Assembly (NCBI GenBank): GCA_030024065.1
Contig: JASEIE010000053.1
Coordinates: forward strand, 1 to 14,486
Source: Thermodesulfobacteriota bacterium
Lineage (GTDB): Bacteria > Desulfobacterota > BSN033 > UBA1163
DNA length: 14,486 bases
Direction of reading: 5' to 3'
The notes below the pieces were generated by a model. The model ran no database searches. It was not told where the DNA came from and saw nothing but the letters and a program-made list of their open reading frames with translations. A program made the position numbers and the translations under genes. Of the stretch, positions 1-7,069 are shown one piece after another (the first letter of the stretch is position 1; every line of letters starts with the position of its first letter).

Positions 1-2
1 AA

Positions 3-185
3 ACATCAAGAGGTCGAAGTAGTAAAGTTGTTCAAGTTATTTTGCAACGGCTCCTTATCACCATTCATCCCCATGTCATGTCACAAGATGGGAAGGAAGG
101 AATTCTCTTGGGTGATACATTTGTCATAGAAAAAGAAGGACCAAGAAACCTTTCACGGACCGTCTGCAATCTTGAGTGTCTATAA
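3..185 (+). CDS. M24-family (creatinase/prolidase-fold) protein, C-terminal fragment cut by window start
   Basis: An open frame runs in from the left edge and stops at TAA 183-185, giving about 60 residues. The middle reads ITIHPHV, then about ten residues, then GDTFVIEKEG and NLSRT. This matches the C-terminal strands of the pita-bread fold in the two complete M24 proteins downstream (NITVHPT...CDNYLITESG and AVIIHPT...GETYLVNHDG). In canonical M24 peptidases the two positions here are the metal-binding glutamates of the TIEPG and RIEDT motifs; here they are His and Gly. This is a third M24 paralogue, placed directly upstream of a TRAP transporter. Only the tail is visible, so it cannot be judged whether the whole gene is intact. 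The final dozen residues (after LSRT) do not resemble the paralogues, so the end may have drifted. The family call rests on similarity by eye. Confidence 0.6.
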   Translation, partial: TSRGRSSKVVQVILQRLLITIHPHVMSQDGKEGILLGDTFVIEKEGPRNLSRTVCNLECL

Positions 186-195
186 TCAGACTCTC
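174..195 (+). promoter_or_regulatory. Candidate promoter -10 box inside an inverted repeat, upstream of dctP1
   Basis: A perfect TATAAT lies at 181-186, and it sits inside an imperfect inverted repeat: arms GAGTGTCT (174-181) and AGACTCTC (188-195), one mismatch, 6-nt centre. A start of transcription near 193 would give a leader of roughly 38 nt before dctP1. No good -35 box is found at the right distance (158-163 is GACCGT), so the promoter would need an activator or be weak. The arrangement, a palindrome over the -10 box, would suit a repressor site. The repeat also overlaps the stop codon of the preceding M24 fragment, so it could simply be an intercistronic hairpin. Confidence 0.35.
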
Positions 196-230
196 AAAAA
201 GGTAGTAAAACAGAAAGGGAGGTTATGAAG

Positions 231-1268
231 ATGGCTGCTCAAAATAAAAAGTTACGACAATGGAAAAGCTTCTTTGGGCTCGTGATATTCCCTGTTTTAT
301 TGGGGATCCCTCTCATGCTCTTTACCCCCTTGATGGGTGAAGGTGCGCCTATTGAGATCCGTGCTCACCACGACTCTACGACGACTTCCCCATGGCATTT
401 GGGCATGGTCCGATTTGCAGAACTGGTGGAGAAGAAAAGCAACGGAAATTTAAAAGTCAAGATCTTTCCTCCGGGTCAACTCTCCCAAAGCAATATTCGA
501 ACTACTATTGAATTGCTTCAGGCAGGATCAATCCATTGTGCCCTCATTGTTCCTGGTTTTTATGAGGCTTTTGACCAACGATTCATGATCTTTGGTATGC
601 CCTTTCTCTTTAAAGACCGGGAGCAAACCTTCCGTGTTCTGGATGGTCCATTAGGAGAAAAGATGTTGGCCATGATGTCAGAGAAAGGAATCAAAGGAGT
701 GGAATACTGGGATCACGGTTACCGGCAAATTACGAATTCGAAAAGGCCCATACGAGTGCCGGAGGATCTTCGTGGGTTGAGGATAAGGACGCCTTTAAGC
801 CCTGTCATCGGCTCCATATTTAAGACGCTGGGATCGACCACCACTGCTACTGCTATGGGAGAGCTTTATATGGCGTTGCAGCAGAAAATGGTTGATGGAC
901 AGGAAAATCCATATAATACGATCTACCGAAGAAAATTCTACGAAGCTCAAAAGTATATTACAGAGTGGAACTATCAATTCAGCCCTCTCTTCGTGGGGAT
1001 GAACCTGGCCTTCTACAAAGGCCTTTCCCCAGAATTTCAGAAGATCGTGATGTCTGCTGCCGCAGAGGCGGCGACCTACCAGAGAAAGCTATCCGCTGAT
1101 GAAGACGATCAAATGAAAAAAGAACTTTTGGCCAAAGGGATGGAACTCACGATCCTCAATAAAGAACAGCTGGCAGCATTCCAAAAAGCGATGGACCCTG
1201 TCTATAAAGAGTTTGAGCCCCAGATGGGAAAGGAACTGATGCAAGAGTTCTTAAATGCCCTCAAGTAA
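231..1268 (+). CDS. dctP: TRAP transporter solute-binding protein (DctP family), system 1
   Basis: Periplasmic binding protein that captures an organic acid or similar anion and delivers it to the DctQM permease. The start is basic (KKLRQWK) followed by a long hydrophobic stretch to about residue 35, a Sec signal peptide. The mature part opens with IEIRAHHDS and contains GNLKVKIFPPGQLSQ, VPEDLRGLRIRTP and VDGQENPY, all typical DctP blocks. The second Arg of LRIRTP (about residue 186) is the expected carboxylate-binding arginine. Length of 345 residues is normal. ATG 231 is preferred over ATG 225 because AGGGAGG ends at 222, leaving 8 nt to 231 but only 2 nt to 225. The stop overlaps the dctQ start by 14 nt, so the two are translationally coupled. 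Family is secure; substrate is unknown. The neighbouring M24 proteins suggest a nitrogen-containing or amide-linked compound, which is inference. Confidence 0.95.
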   Translation: MAAQNKKLRQWKSFFGLVIFPVLLGIPLMLFTPLMGEGAPIEIRAHHDSTTTSPWHLGMVRFAELVEKKSNGNLKVKIFPPGQLSQSNIRTTIELLQAGSIHCALIVPGFYEAFDQRFMIFGMPFLFKDREQTFRVLDGPLGEKMLAMMSEKGIKGVEYWDHGYRQITNSKRPIRVPEDLRGLRIRTPLSPVIGSIFKTLGSTTTATAMGELYMALQQKMVDGQENPYNTIYRRKFYEAQKYITEWNYQFSPLFVGMNLAFYKGLSPEFQKIVMSAAAEAATYQRKLSADEDDQMKKELLAKGMELTILNKEQLAAFQKAMDPVYKEFEPQMGKELMQEFLNALK

Positions 1269-1827
1269 AAGGGAAAAGGAAGAACAGCAAATCCGGACCA
1301 GCCAAAGGGATGAGGGGAAGAATCCTTCTGCCCACCTTACAAGTATAAGTCGAACCCGTTCATTATTTTTGGGAAGAATCGTTAATTATTTTGAAGAAAG
1401 TGGGGTTATTGCCGCTCTAAGCGCAATGACCCTTCTCTACAGCCTGTCCATCATTTCACGGTACATCACCAAGACCTCCATGCCCTGGGCAGATGAGCTG
1501 GTGACCTTTCTTTTCATCTGGGCTACTTTTTTGGGAACAAGTATCGGAGTCAAAAGAGGGGCACACCTCGGTGTCTCGGTATTACAGGCCTCTCTGCCCC
1601 CAAAGTTACAAAAATATCTCGCCATCGTTATTACTCTCTGTTGTGTCTTCACCTGTGCTGTCCTGGCATGGCATGGGATTCGTATGGTTCATCTTCAATT
1701 TAGCATGGGCCAAAGATCAAGTCAGTTAGGAGTCCCCATCTTCCTGGTGGGCCTGGCTGTTCCGATCGGGTTGCTTCTGAGCATACTCCGGTTTATTCAA
1801 GTCCTGATTGTAAAGCTCAAACCCTAA
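1255..1827 (+). CDS. dctQ: TRAP transporter small permease (DctQ family), system 1
   Basis: Small inner-membrane subunit of the TRAP permease that joins DctM to form the Na+- or H+-driven transporter. About four membrane segments are visible, near residues 51-70, 83-98, 120-143 and 160-185. The signature stretch MPWADELVTFLFIWATFLG (about 76-94) followed by KRGAHLGV is diagnostic of DctQ. The protein has a hydrophilic, charged N-terminal tail of about 40 residues before the first membrane segment, longer than usual. The ATG at 1255 lies inside the end of dctP with only a weak AGAG upstream, so translation probably depends on coupling, or an internal TTG/GTG start could be used. DctM follows after a few bases. 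Confidence 0.92.
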   Translation: MPSSKREKEEQQIRTSQRDEGKNPSAHLTSISRTRSLFLGRIVNYFEESGVIAALSAMTLLYSLSIISRYITKTSMPWADELVTFLFIWATFLGTSIGVKRGAHLGVSVLQASLPPKLQKYLAIVITLCCVFTCAVLAWHGIRMVHLQFSMGQRSSQLGVPIFLVGLAVPIGLLLSILRFIQVLIVKLKP

Positions 1828-1845
1828 GGTGGGTTGGAGGGTCCA

Positions 1846-3126
1846 TTGACTCTTTTATTAGTTTCAAGCTTTCTGATTTCCATGGTCATCAATGTCCCGA
1901 TTGCGATTGCCCTGGGGTTCGCAGCGACTCTGGCCATGCTGACCTTTCCCACCGGTATCCCCCTCATCATTTTGCCCCAAACCCTTTACTCAAGCATTGA
2001 TTCCATCATTCTCCTCTCCGTCCCTTTCTTTATGTTGGCAGGGAACTTAATGAAAACAGGAGGGGTCACACGTCGTTTGGTCAGGTTTGCCAATGCTCTG
2101 GTTGGAGGAATGCCGGGTGGCCTAGGAATGGTTGCTGTCGTCGCCTGCATTTTCTTCGCTGGGATGACTGGCTCTGGACCTGCTGAGGCAGCAGCATTGG
2201 GAATCCTGTTGATACCTGCAATGGCAGAATTAGGCTATAGTAAAGGGTTCGGTGCCGCACTGCTGGCGTCAGCGGGAAGTCTGGGTATCATCATTCCCCC
2301 AAGCATTCCGATGGTCATCTACAGCAGCCTAACCGATGTTTCCGTAGGAACCCTTTTTCTTGCTGGCTTCCTGCCAGGGATCCTCACTGGGATGATGTTG
2401 ATGATCATTAATTATATCATTTCCTCCTCGCGAGGATACAGAGGTACGAAAAGGGAATCGGTAAAAAATGCATTGGAAGCGTTCCGGGGGGCTATCCTAC
2501 CTTTGCTCATGCCGCTGATTATTGTTGGAGGAATCTATGGAGGCATTTTTACCCCTACGGAATCGGCTGTAGTGGCCGTTTTATATGCATTCTTTCTCGG
2601 CACTTTTGTCTACAAAGAAATAGGTCTGAAAGATCTTCCGGGGATTCTTGTCGATACCGCCTGCACATCGGCGGTTGCCATTCTCATTATTTCTATGGCA
2701 TCCACTTTTGGTTTAATTGCCACTTTGGAAAGCCTGCCCGAACGAATCGGAAATTTCATTACCACCATAGCTCCAAACGCCCTTTTTTTCCTCATTTTCG
2801 TAAATATTTTCTTTTTTATCCTGGGCTGTTTTATGAGCGAAACGGCAGCCATGATCATCATGATGCCAATCCTTCTCCCCACTCTGACGGCGTTAAAAAT
2901 TAATCTGACGCATTTTGGTATTTTGATGATGCTTAACATTGCAATCGGAATGGCAACCCCTCCTTTCGGTGTCAATCTCTTTGTAACCTGTAGTATTGCA
3001 AAAATTTCTATTGAGCAATATGCTAAAGAGGTATGGCCTTTTATTATTGCCCTGATTATTTCTCTATTTCTTGTCACTTATATTCCGGAGATTACACTCT
3101 TCTTGCCGAAAATATTACAACGTTGA
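1846..3126 (+). CDS. dctM: TRAP transporter large permease (DctM family), system 1
   Basis: Large channel-forming subunit of the TRAP transporter, an inner-membrane protein with about 12 hydrophobic segments over 426 residues. It shows the family hallmarks GMTGSGPAEAAALG (near residue 105) and ASAGSLGIIIPPSIPMVIY (near 141-159), then FTPTESAVVAVLYA, and MATPPFGVNLFV near the end. There is no ATG at the front. TTG 1846 is preferred because GGAGG at 1836-1840 stands 5 nt before it; TTG 1834, giving four more residues, has a worse-placed AAGGTGGG. It ends before a 46-bp gap with AAAGGAGAG leading to the first M24 gene, so operon continuity is likely. Function is secure; the exact start is not. 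Confidence 0.94.
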   Translation: MTLLLVSSFLISMVINVPIAIALGFAATLAMLTFPTGIPLIILPQTLYSSIDSIILLSVPFFMLAGNLMKTGGVTRRLVRFANALVGGMPGGLGMVAVVACIFFAGMTGSGPAEAAALGILLIPAMAELGYSKGFGAALLASAGSLGIIIPPSIPMVIYSSLTDVSVGTLFLAGFLPGILTGMMLMIINYIISSSRGYRGTKRESVKNALEAFRGAILPLLMPLIIVGGIYGGIFTPTESAVVAVLYAFFLGTFVYKEIGLKDLPGILVDTACTSAVAILIISMASTFGLIATLESLPERIGNFITTIAPNALFFLIFVNIFFFILGCFMSETAAMIIMMPILLPTLTALKINLTHFGILMMLNIAIGMATPPFGVNLFVTCSIAKISIEQYAKEVWPFIIALIISLFLVTYIPEITLFLPKILQR

Positions 3127-3172
3127 TAAAATCTGCCTGTCAAGAGAACCAATAGAAAGGAGAGTCAAATAG

Positions 3173-4363
3173 ATGGAAGACCAAAAACAGATTCTCACCG
3201 AATCGATATCGACGGATGAATTACAGAGAAGGTGGAAAGAGGTCCGGGGGAGGATGAATGAGGAAAAGATCGATTTCCTTGTAATGCAAAATGACAACGA
3301 GTGGTTAGGAGGGTATGTCAAGTGGTTTACTGATATCCCGGCAAGAAATGGTTATCCCATGACCGTCATCTTTCCTATTGATGATGAGATGACCACCATC
3401 ACCTCCGGGGGAAAGCCGCCTGGAGATTTGGGGCCCCCTCCATGGACGATGAGGGGAGTCAAAAAAAGACTGACCGCACCCTACTTCCGAAGCCTCTGGT
3501 ACAGCAACACCTATGATGCGGAACTTGCATTAGACACGCTGAAGGTTAAAAAAAAGGCAAAGATTGGCATTGTTGGAAAAGGATCGATGTCCGCAATGTT
3601 TTACGAGCATATGAGGAAGGGGCTTCCGGAAGCGATCTTTGTTGATGCCACTGACATGGTGGATCGGATCAAAGCGATCAAGAGCAACGAGGAGATCGCT
3701 CTGATCAAAAAGACTGTTGCCCTTCAGGATGAGGCGATCGAATATGCGAAGAAGGTGATCCGGCCCGGAAGAAGGGATTTTGAAATCGTTGCGGATATCG
3801 TTCACAAAGTGACCGATTTGGGAAGCGAAGAGCAACTGGTCATCGGTGGATCGGGACCTGTCGGTCGACCTGTGCCCATGCAGAAGCGTCACTATCAGAA
3901 TCGGACCGTGAGGGAAGGAGATCAGTTCACCCTGATGATCGAAGTGAACGGTCCAGGCGGGATGTACGCAGAAGTCGGACGGATCTTTTTCCTTGGGAAA
4001 GTACCTTCCGAGTTGCAGGATGCCTATGAGCTATGTAAAGAGACCCAGAAAGCGACCTTAAAGTTTCTCAAGCCGGGAGCGGACCCAGCAGACATCTGGC
4101 GAGCCAATAATGAATTTCTTATAAAAAAAGGACAGCTTCCCGAAACCCGGCTTTTTGCCCATGGTCAGGGTTATGACCTGGTAGAGCGGCCCGCCATCCG
4201 TGATGATGAACCGATGAAATTGAAGGCTGGAATGAACATCACTGTCCATCCGACGATCGGTTCCAACAGAGTCTGGGTATGGGTGTGTGACAACTATCTC
4301 ATTACAGAATCGGGGGGGAGTGAGTGCCTGCACAAAGCTCCTCAGGAGATCTTTGAGGTTTGA
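3173..4363 (+). CDS. M24-family creatinase/prolidase-fold protein with altered metal site (first of tandem pair)
   Basis: A 396-residue cytoplasmic protein of the M24 fold: an N-terminal creatinase-like domain (about 15-165, with MDRIKAIKS-type linker at VDRIKAIKSNEEI), then the pita-bread catalytic domain (about 175-390). Motifs appear in order: REGDQFTLMIEVNG, MYAEVGR, FAHGQGYDL, MNITVHPT and VCDNYLITESG. Against the canonical M24 ligands (Asp, Asp, His, Glu, Glu) the residues here are Glu257, Glu267, His330, His359 and Cys372, so only the His is kept. A standard dinuclear metallo-peptidase is therefore unlikely. Creatinase, in the same fold, works without metal, which makes a C-N hydrolase role possible. 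It follows dctM by 46 bp with AAAGGAGAG upstream. The substrate is probably delivered by one of the flanking transporters (inference). Reaction not assignable. Confidence 0.85.
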   Translation: MEDQKQILTESISTDELQRRWKEVRGRMNEEKIDFLVMQNDNEWLGGYVKWFTDIPARNGYPMTVIFPIDDEMTTITSGGKPPGDLGPPPWTMRGVKKRLTAPYFRSLWYSNTYDAELALDTLKVKKKAKIGIVGKGSMSAMFYEHMRKGLPEAIFVDATDMVDRIKAIKSNEEIALIKKTVALQDEAIEYAKKVIRPGRRDFEIVADIVHKVTDLGSEEQLVIGGSGPVGRPVPMQKRHYQNRTVREGDQFTLMIEVNGPGGMYAEVGRIFFLGKVPSELQDAYELCKETQKATLKFLKPGADPADIWRANNEFLIKKGQLPETRLFAHGQGYDLVERPAIRDDEPMKLKAGMNITVHPTIGSNRVWVWVCDNYLITESGGSECLHKAPQEIFEV

Positions 4364-4375
4364 AAAATGATATTC

Positions 4376-4392
4376 TGATCCACTGCGGATCA
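4376..4392 (+). other. Short inverted repeat between the two M24 genes
   Basis: TGATCC (4376-4381) and GGATCA (4387-4392) form a perfect 6-bp stem around a 5-nt loop in the 76-bp gap. It is followed by a run of seven C, not T, so it is not an intrinsic terminator. It may be a small intercistronic hairpin or mean nothing. Confidence 0.35.
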
Positions 4393-4439
4393 CCCCCCCG
4401 GCACGAATTATTTCAGCCAATGGAAGGAGGTAAGTTTCT

Positions 4440-5573
4440 GTGGCTTTTACAAAGGAGGAAAGGGGAAGAAGGCATAAGGCCATTGAGGAAACCATCAGGG
4501 CAGATGGCCTCCGGGCATTACTTCTGACCGGTGATACAGGCGTCGGTATTGGATCTTATGGAGATTTACGTTACTACACCGACATGTTTATCATCTTTTA
4601 CCGGCAGGTCGTTGTCGTATTTCCTGATTCCGAGCCAGTGCTATTTGCCTACAGTGAAATTTCGAGGCAGGCGGCAGTCCGAAGGTCTGCTGTCAAAGAC
4701 TGCCGTTTCACAGAGAATCTCATCGCCGATGCCATCAAGCTCTTGAAGGAACGCGGAATCTCGACAGGAAGGGTTGGCATTAACTTCGAGGTGCTTCCTG
4801 TCGCCTGGCATAGCTTCCTAAAACAGGAATTACCCCAGGTCGATTGGGTTGAAACGCACGATCGTATTATGCAGATTCGCTCTCAACGAAGCCAGGAAGA
4901 AGAGGAATTGTTCCGCAAAGGGTCTCAGTTGGGCGATGGGGGGTTTGAAGCCGCTGTGAAAATGATCCGCCCCGGAGCAAGCGAATATGAAATCGTTTCA
5001 GAGATTGAACGTTATGCCCGGGCAGGCGGAGCCGAGGCTCACTTTACATTGATTGGGTCGGGGAAGTTTGCTCTGGGAGATTGCAATGCGTTGCCTCTTC
5101 CCTATTCTCCTTCTCCACGGAGGGTGGAGGACAGTGATAGTATTGTCATGGAAATCACGCCTCGTTATGAGGGTTACTGGACACAACTGGTAAGAACGGT
5201 CAATGTAGGAAAGCCCAATCGGGATCTCGAAAAAATGCACAGGGTATGCTGCGATGCGATTAAAAAGGGCCTAAAATGGTTCAAACCTGGGAAAACCATG
5301 AAAGAGGTGGTATTGGCTATGGAGTCTTATGTAACGGATTCTGGCTACATTCTCAAACCTCCCTTGGGTCATATCTGTGGAATCGATTTGCTGGAAGCTC
5401 GGGTTTCTCGTCAGAATGAAAATGTCCTTGAGCCTGGGATGGCCGTCATTATTCACCCCACGGTGTTTACACCCGATGGCAAAAACAGTTTCTTCTGGGG
5501 AGAAACGTATTTAGTAAACCATGATGGGTATGAACGGCTCCATCGGAGCACAGACGAACTTCTTACAGTATAA
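4440..5573 (+). CDS. M24-family creatinase/prolidase-fold protein with altered metal site (second of tandem pair)
   Basis: A 377-residue paralogue-like M24 protein: N-terminal domain (about 5-145), pita-bread domain (about 150-370). Order of motifs: SDSIVMEITP, GYWTQLVRTVNVG, PLGHICGIDLLE, MAVIIHPTVF and WGETYLVNHDGYERL. The canonical ligand positions read Glu238, Gln249, His311, His339 and Gly354, so again only the His survives. The pattern TxHP in place of TIEPG is shared with the other two M24 proteins in this window, which groups them as one subfamily. It starts with GTG at 4440, supported by GGAAGGAGG 4422-4430 at 9 nt. tctC follows 20 bp after the stop. The protein diverges a good deal from its neighbour, so it may act on a different intermediate or form a heteromer with it (inference). 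No reaction can be assigned. Confidence 0.85.
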   Translation: MAFTKEERGRRHKAIEETIRADGLRALLLTGDTGVGIGSYGDLRYYTDMFIIFYRQVVVVFPDSEPVLFAYSEISRQAAVRRSAVKDCRFTENLIADAIKLLKERGISTGRVGINFEVLPVAWHSFLKQELPQVDWVETHDRIMQIRSQRSQEEEELFRKGSQLGDGGFEAAVKMIRPGASEYEIVSEIERYARAGGAEAHFTLIGSGKFALGDCNALPLPYSPSPRRVEDSDSIVMEITPRYEGYWTQLVRTVNVGKPNRDLEKMHRVCCDAIKKGLKWFKPGKTMKEVVLAMESYVTDSGYILKPPLGHICGIDLLEARVSRQNENVLEPGMAVIIHPTVFTPDGKNSFFWGETYLVNHDGYERLHRSTDELLTV

Positions 5574-5592
5574 AAAAAGGAGGTAAAGAATC

Positions 5593-6564
5593 ATGAAAGC
5601 GAAACGTTTGTTCTTTTTTGCTGTTCTATTGATGCTGGTACTTGGTATAGTTGCACCCTCTGTATCTTTTGCGCAGCGCTACCCCGATCGCCCCATTCAG
5701 CTCGTCATCCCCTATGTCCCGGGCGCCACGGGGGATATTACGGCCAGGATGCTGGCGGATGAGCTGGAAAAGATACTCGGCGGAAAGATTATCTCTGTTA
5801 ACAAACCCGGAGCATCGGCTGTGCTGGGTACTGATGCAGTCGTCCGGTCGAAGAAGGATGGTTATACCCTTCTTTACGCAGGCGCTTCAGCCATGATCTA
5901 TGCGCCTGTTTCCAATCCGGAGATCGTCCACTACGACCCATTCAAAGATGTTGAACCTTTGGGTTTTCATTATTTCTTTCCACAAACGATTACGGTGAGA
6001 GCCGATGCCCCCTGGAAAACCTTTCCTGAATTGGTGGACCATGCCAAGAAGAATCCCGGAAAACTTCTCGTGAGCACCATTGGGGTGGGTTCGACGCCCC
6101 ACTTCATCCTGGAGATGATTATGTCCATCACAGGAACCCAGTTCACCCATGTCCCTTTTGAAGGAGGAGAAACGGTTATGACCGCCCTTTTGGGAGGGCA
6201 TGTGGAAGTTACCTGTGACGGTTTTGCCAAGGTGAAACCACATGCGGATGCGGGAAAGATGAGAGTTCTATTAATCACCAATAAGATGTCCGCTTTCCCT
6301 CAAATTCCTACAATCACCGAATTAGGTTACAAAGAGGGTCTTTTCGCGACCTGGTTCGCCCTTTACGCTCCGGCAGGGATTCCGGAAGAGGTGAAGAAAG
6401 CTTTAGTCCCAGCCATCGAGAAGGCGGTCAACTTAACCAAACCGAGAATTGACAAGATGGGAAGTCTCGCAGAATATAAATCTCCTGCAGAACTGAAGAA
6501 AATGACAGAGGAAGATTACAAGAAGGCCCTTGAGATTGCAAAAAGAATTGGCCTTCGAAAATAG
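5593..6564 (+). CDS. tctC: Tripartite tricarboxylate transporter substrate-binding protein (TctC/Bug family)
   Basis: Periplasmic binding protein of a TTT uptake system, 323 residues, normal for the family. A clean signal peptide (basic MKAKR, hydrophobic core, likely cleavage after SFA at residue 27) is followed by the family opening YPDRPIQLVIPYVPGATGD (about 30-48), the block INKPGA-like VNKPGASAVLGTD (69-81), SKKDGYTLLYA (87-97), THVPFEGG and GLFATWFALYAPAGIPEEV. ATG 5593 has AAGGAGG at 5577-5583 with a 9-nt spacer. It leads the tctCBA set. Bug proteins bind carboxylates or related small molecules; the ligand here is not predictable. Its position after two M24 genes in an apparent operon that already has a TRAP system is unusual. 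Confidence 0.95.
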   Translation: MKAKRLFFFAVLLMLVLGIVAPSVSFAQRYPDRPIQLVIPYVPGATGDITARMLADELEKILGGKIISVNKPGASAVLGTDAVVRSKKDGYTLLYAGASAMIYAPVSNPEIVHYDPFKDVEPLGFHYFFPQTITVRADAPWKTFPELVDHAKKNPGKLLVSTIGVGSTPHFILEMIMSITGTQFTHVPFEGGETVMTALLGGHVEVTCDGFAKVKPHADAGKMRVLLITNKMSAFPQIPTITELGYKEGLFATWFALYAPAGIPEEVKKALVPAIEKAVNLTKPRIDKMGSLAEYKSPAELKKMTEEDYKKALEIAKRIGLRK

Positions 6565-6580
6565 ATGAAGGAAAGAAGCA

Positions 6581-7048
6581 ATGGGGAAAGCGGATCGAAT
6601 CAGTGGGGCTTTCTGGTTCCTTTTCTCCCTCTTCATATCCTATGAATCCTATAAACTGGGCCTGGGTACGGTCCGTCAACCAGGCCCGGGCTTCCTCTTC
6701 TTCTGGACCGGCATTGTCATAGCCATCCTTTCATTGATTGTGATCTTAATATCCCTCAAAAAACAATCCGAAGGAGAATTAAGGGAATCGGTCTTTGCAA
6801 GGTCGAACATGACTAAGCTTCTCCTTGTTCTGGGCTCCCTGTTCCTCTATGCGTTGCTCATCGAGTGGCTCGGCTTTCTGATCGTCACTCTGCTTCTTTT
6901 TATCTTCCTTCTCAGAGTCATTGAGAAGAAAAAGGCTTGGTTCGCAACCCTCCTGAGTCTTGCCGTGACGGCGTTCTCCTATTTGATTTTTGAGCTGGGA
7001 CTGCAATCCCAGCTCCCCAAGGGGTTGCTTGAGTTCTTACGATTCTAA
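6581..7048 (+). CDS. tctB: Tripartite tricarboxylate transporter small membrane subunit (TctB)
   Basis: A 155-residue inner-membrane protein with about four hydrophobic segments (10-28, 38-58, 78-92, 96-112 and a further one near 120-140). It carries the TctB landmark VRQPGPGFLFFWTG at about 31-44, just after the first membrane segment. It is poorly conserved as a family, so the call rests on this motif, size and position between tctC and tctA. AAGGAAAG a few bases upstream supports ATG 6581. Gaps of 16 bp before and 21 bp after fit one transcript. Confidence 0.93.
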   Translation: MGKADRISGAFWFLFSLFISYESYKLGLGTVRQPGPGFLFFWTGIVIAILSLIVILISLKKQSEGELRESVFARSNMTKLLLVLGSLFLYALLIEWLGFLIVTLLLFIFLLRVIEKKKAWFATLLSLAVTAFSYLIFELGLQSQLPKGLLEFLRF

Positions 7049-7069
7049 CAATGGATTAAGGATCAGGCC

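Noticed and set aside
2610..3077. A 155-codon minus-strand frame antisense to dctM1
   Set aside because: It lies wholly within a well-supported permease gene, its product is a mirror of hydrophobic codons with no recognisable domain, and it has no independent context.
4376..4392. Intrinsic terminator between the two M24 genes
   Set aside because: The stem is only 6 bp and is followed by C residues, not T; the next gene has a strong ribosome binding site in the same direction.
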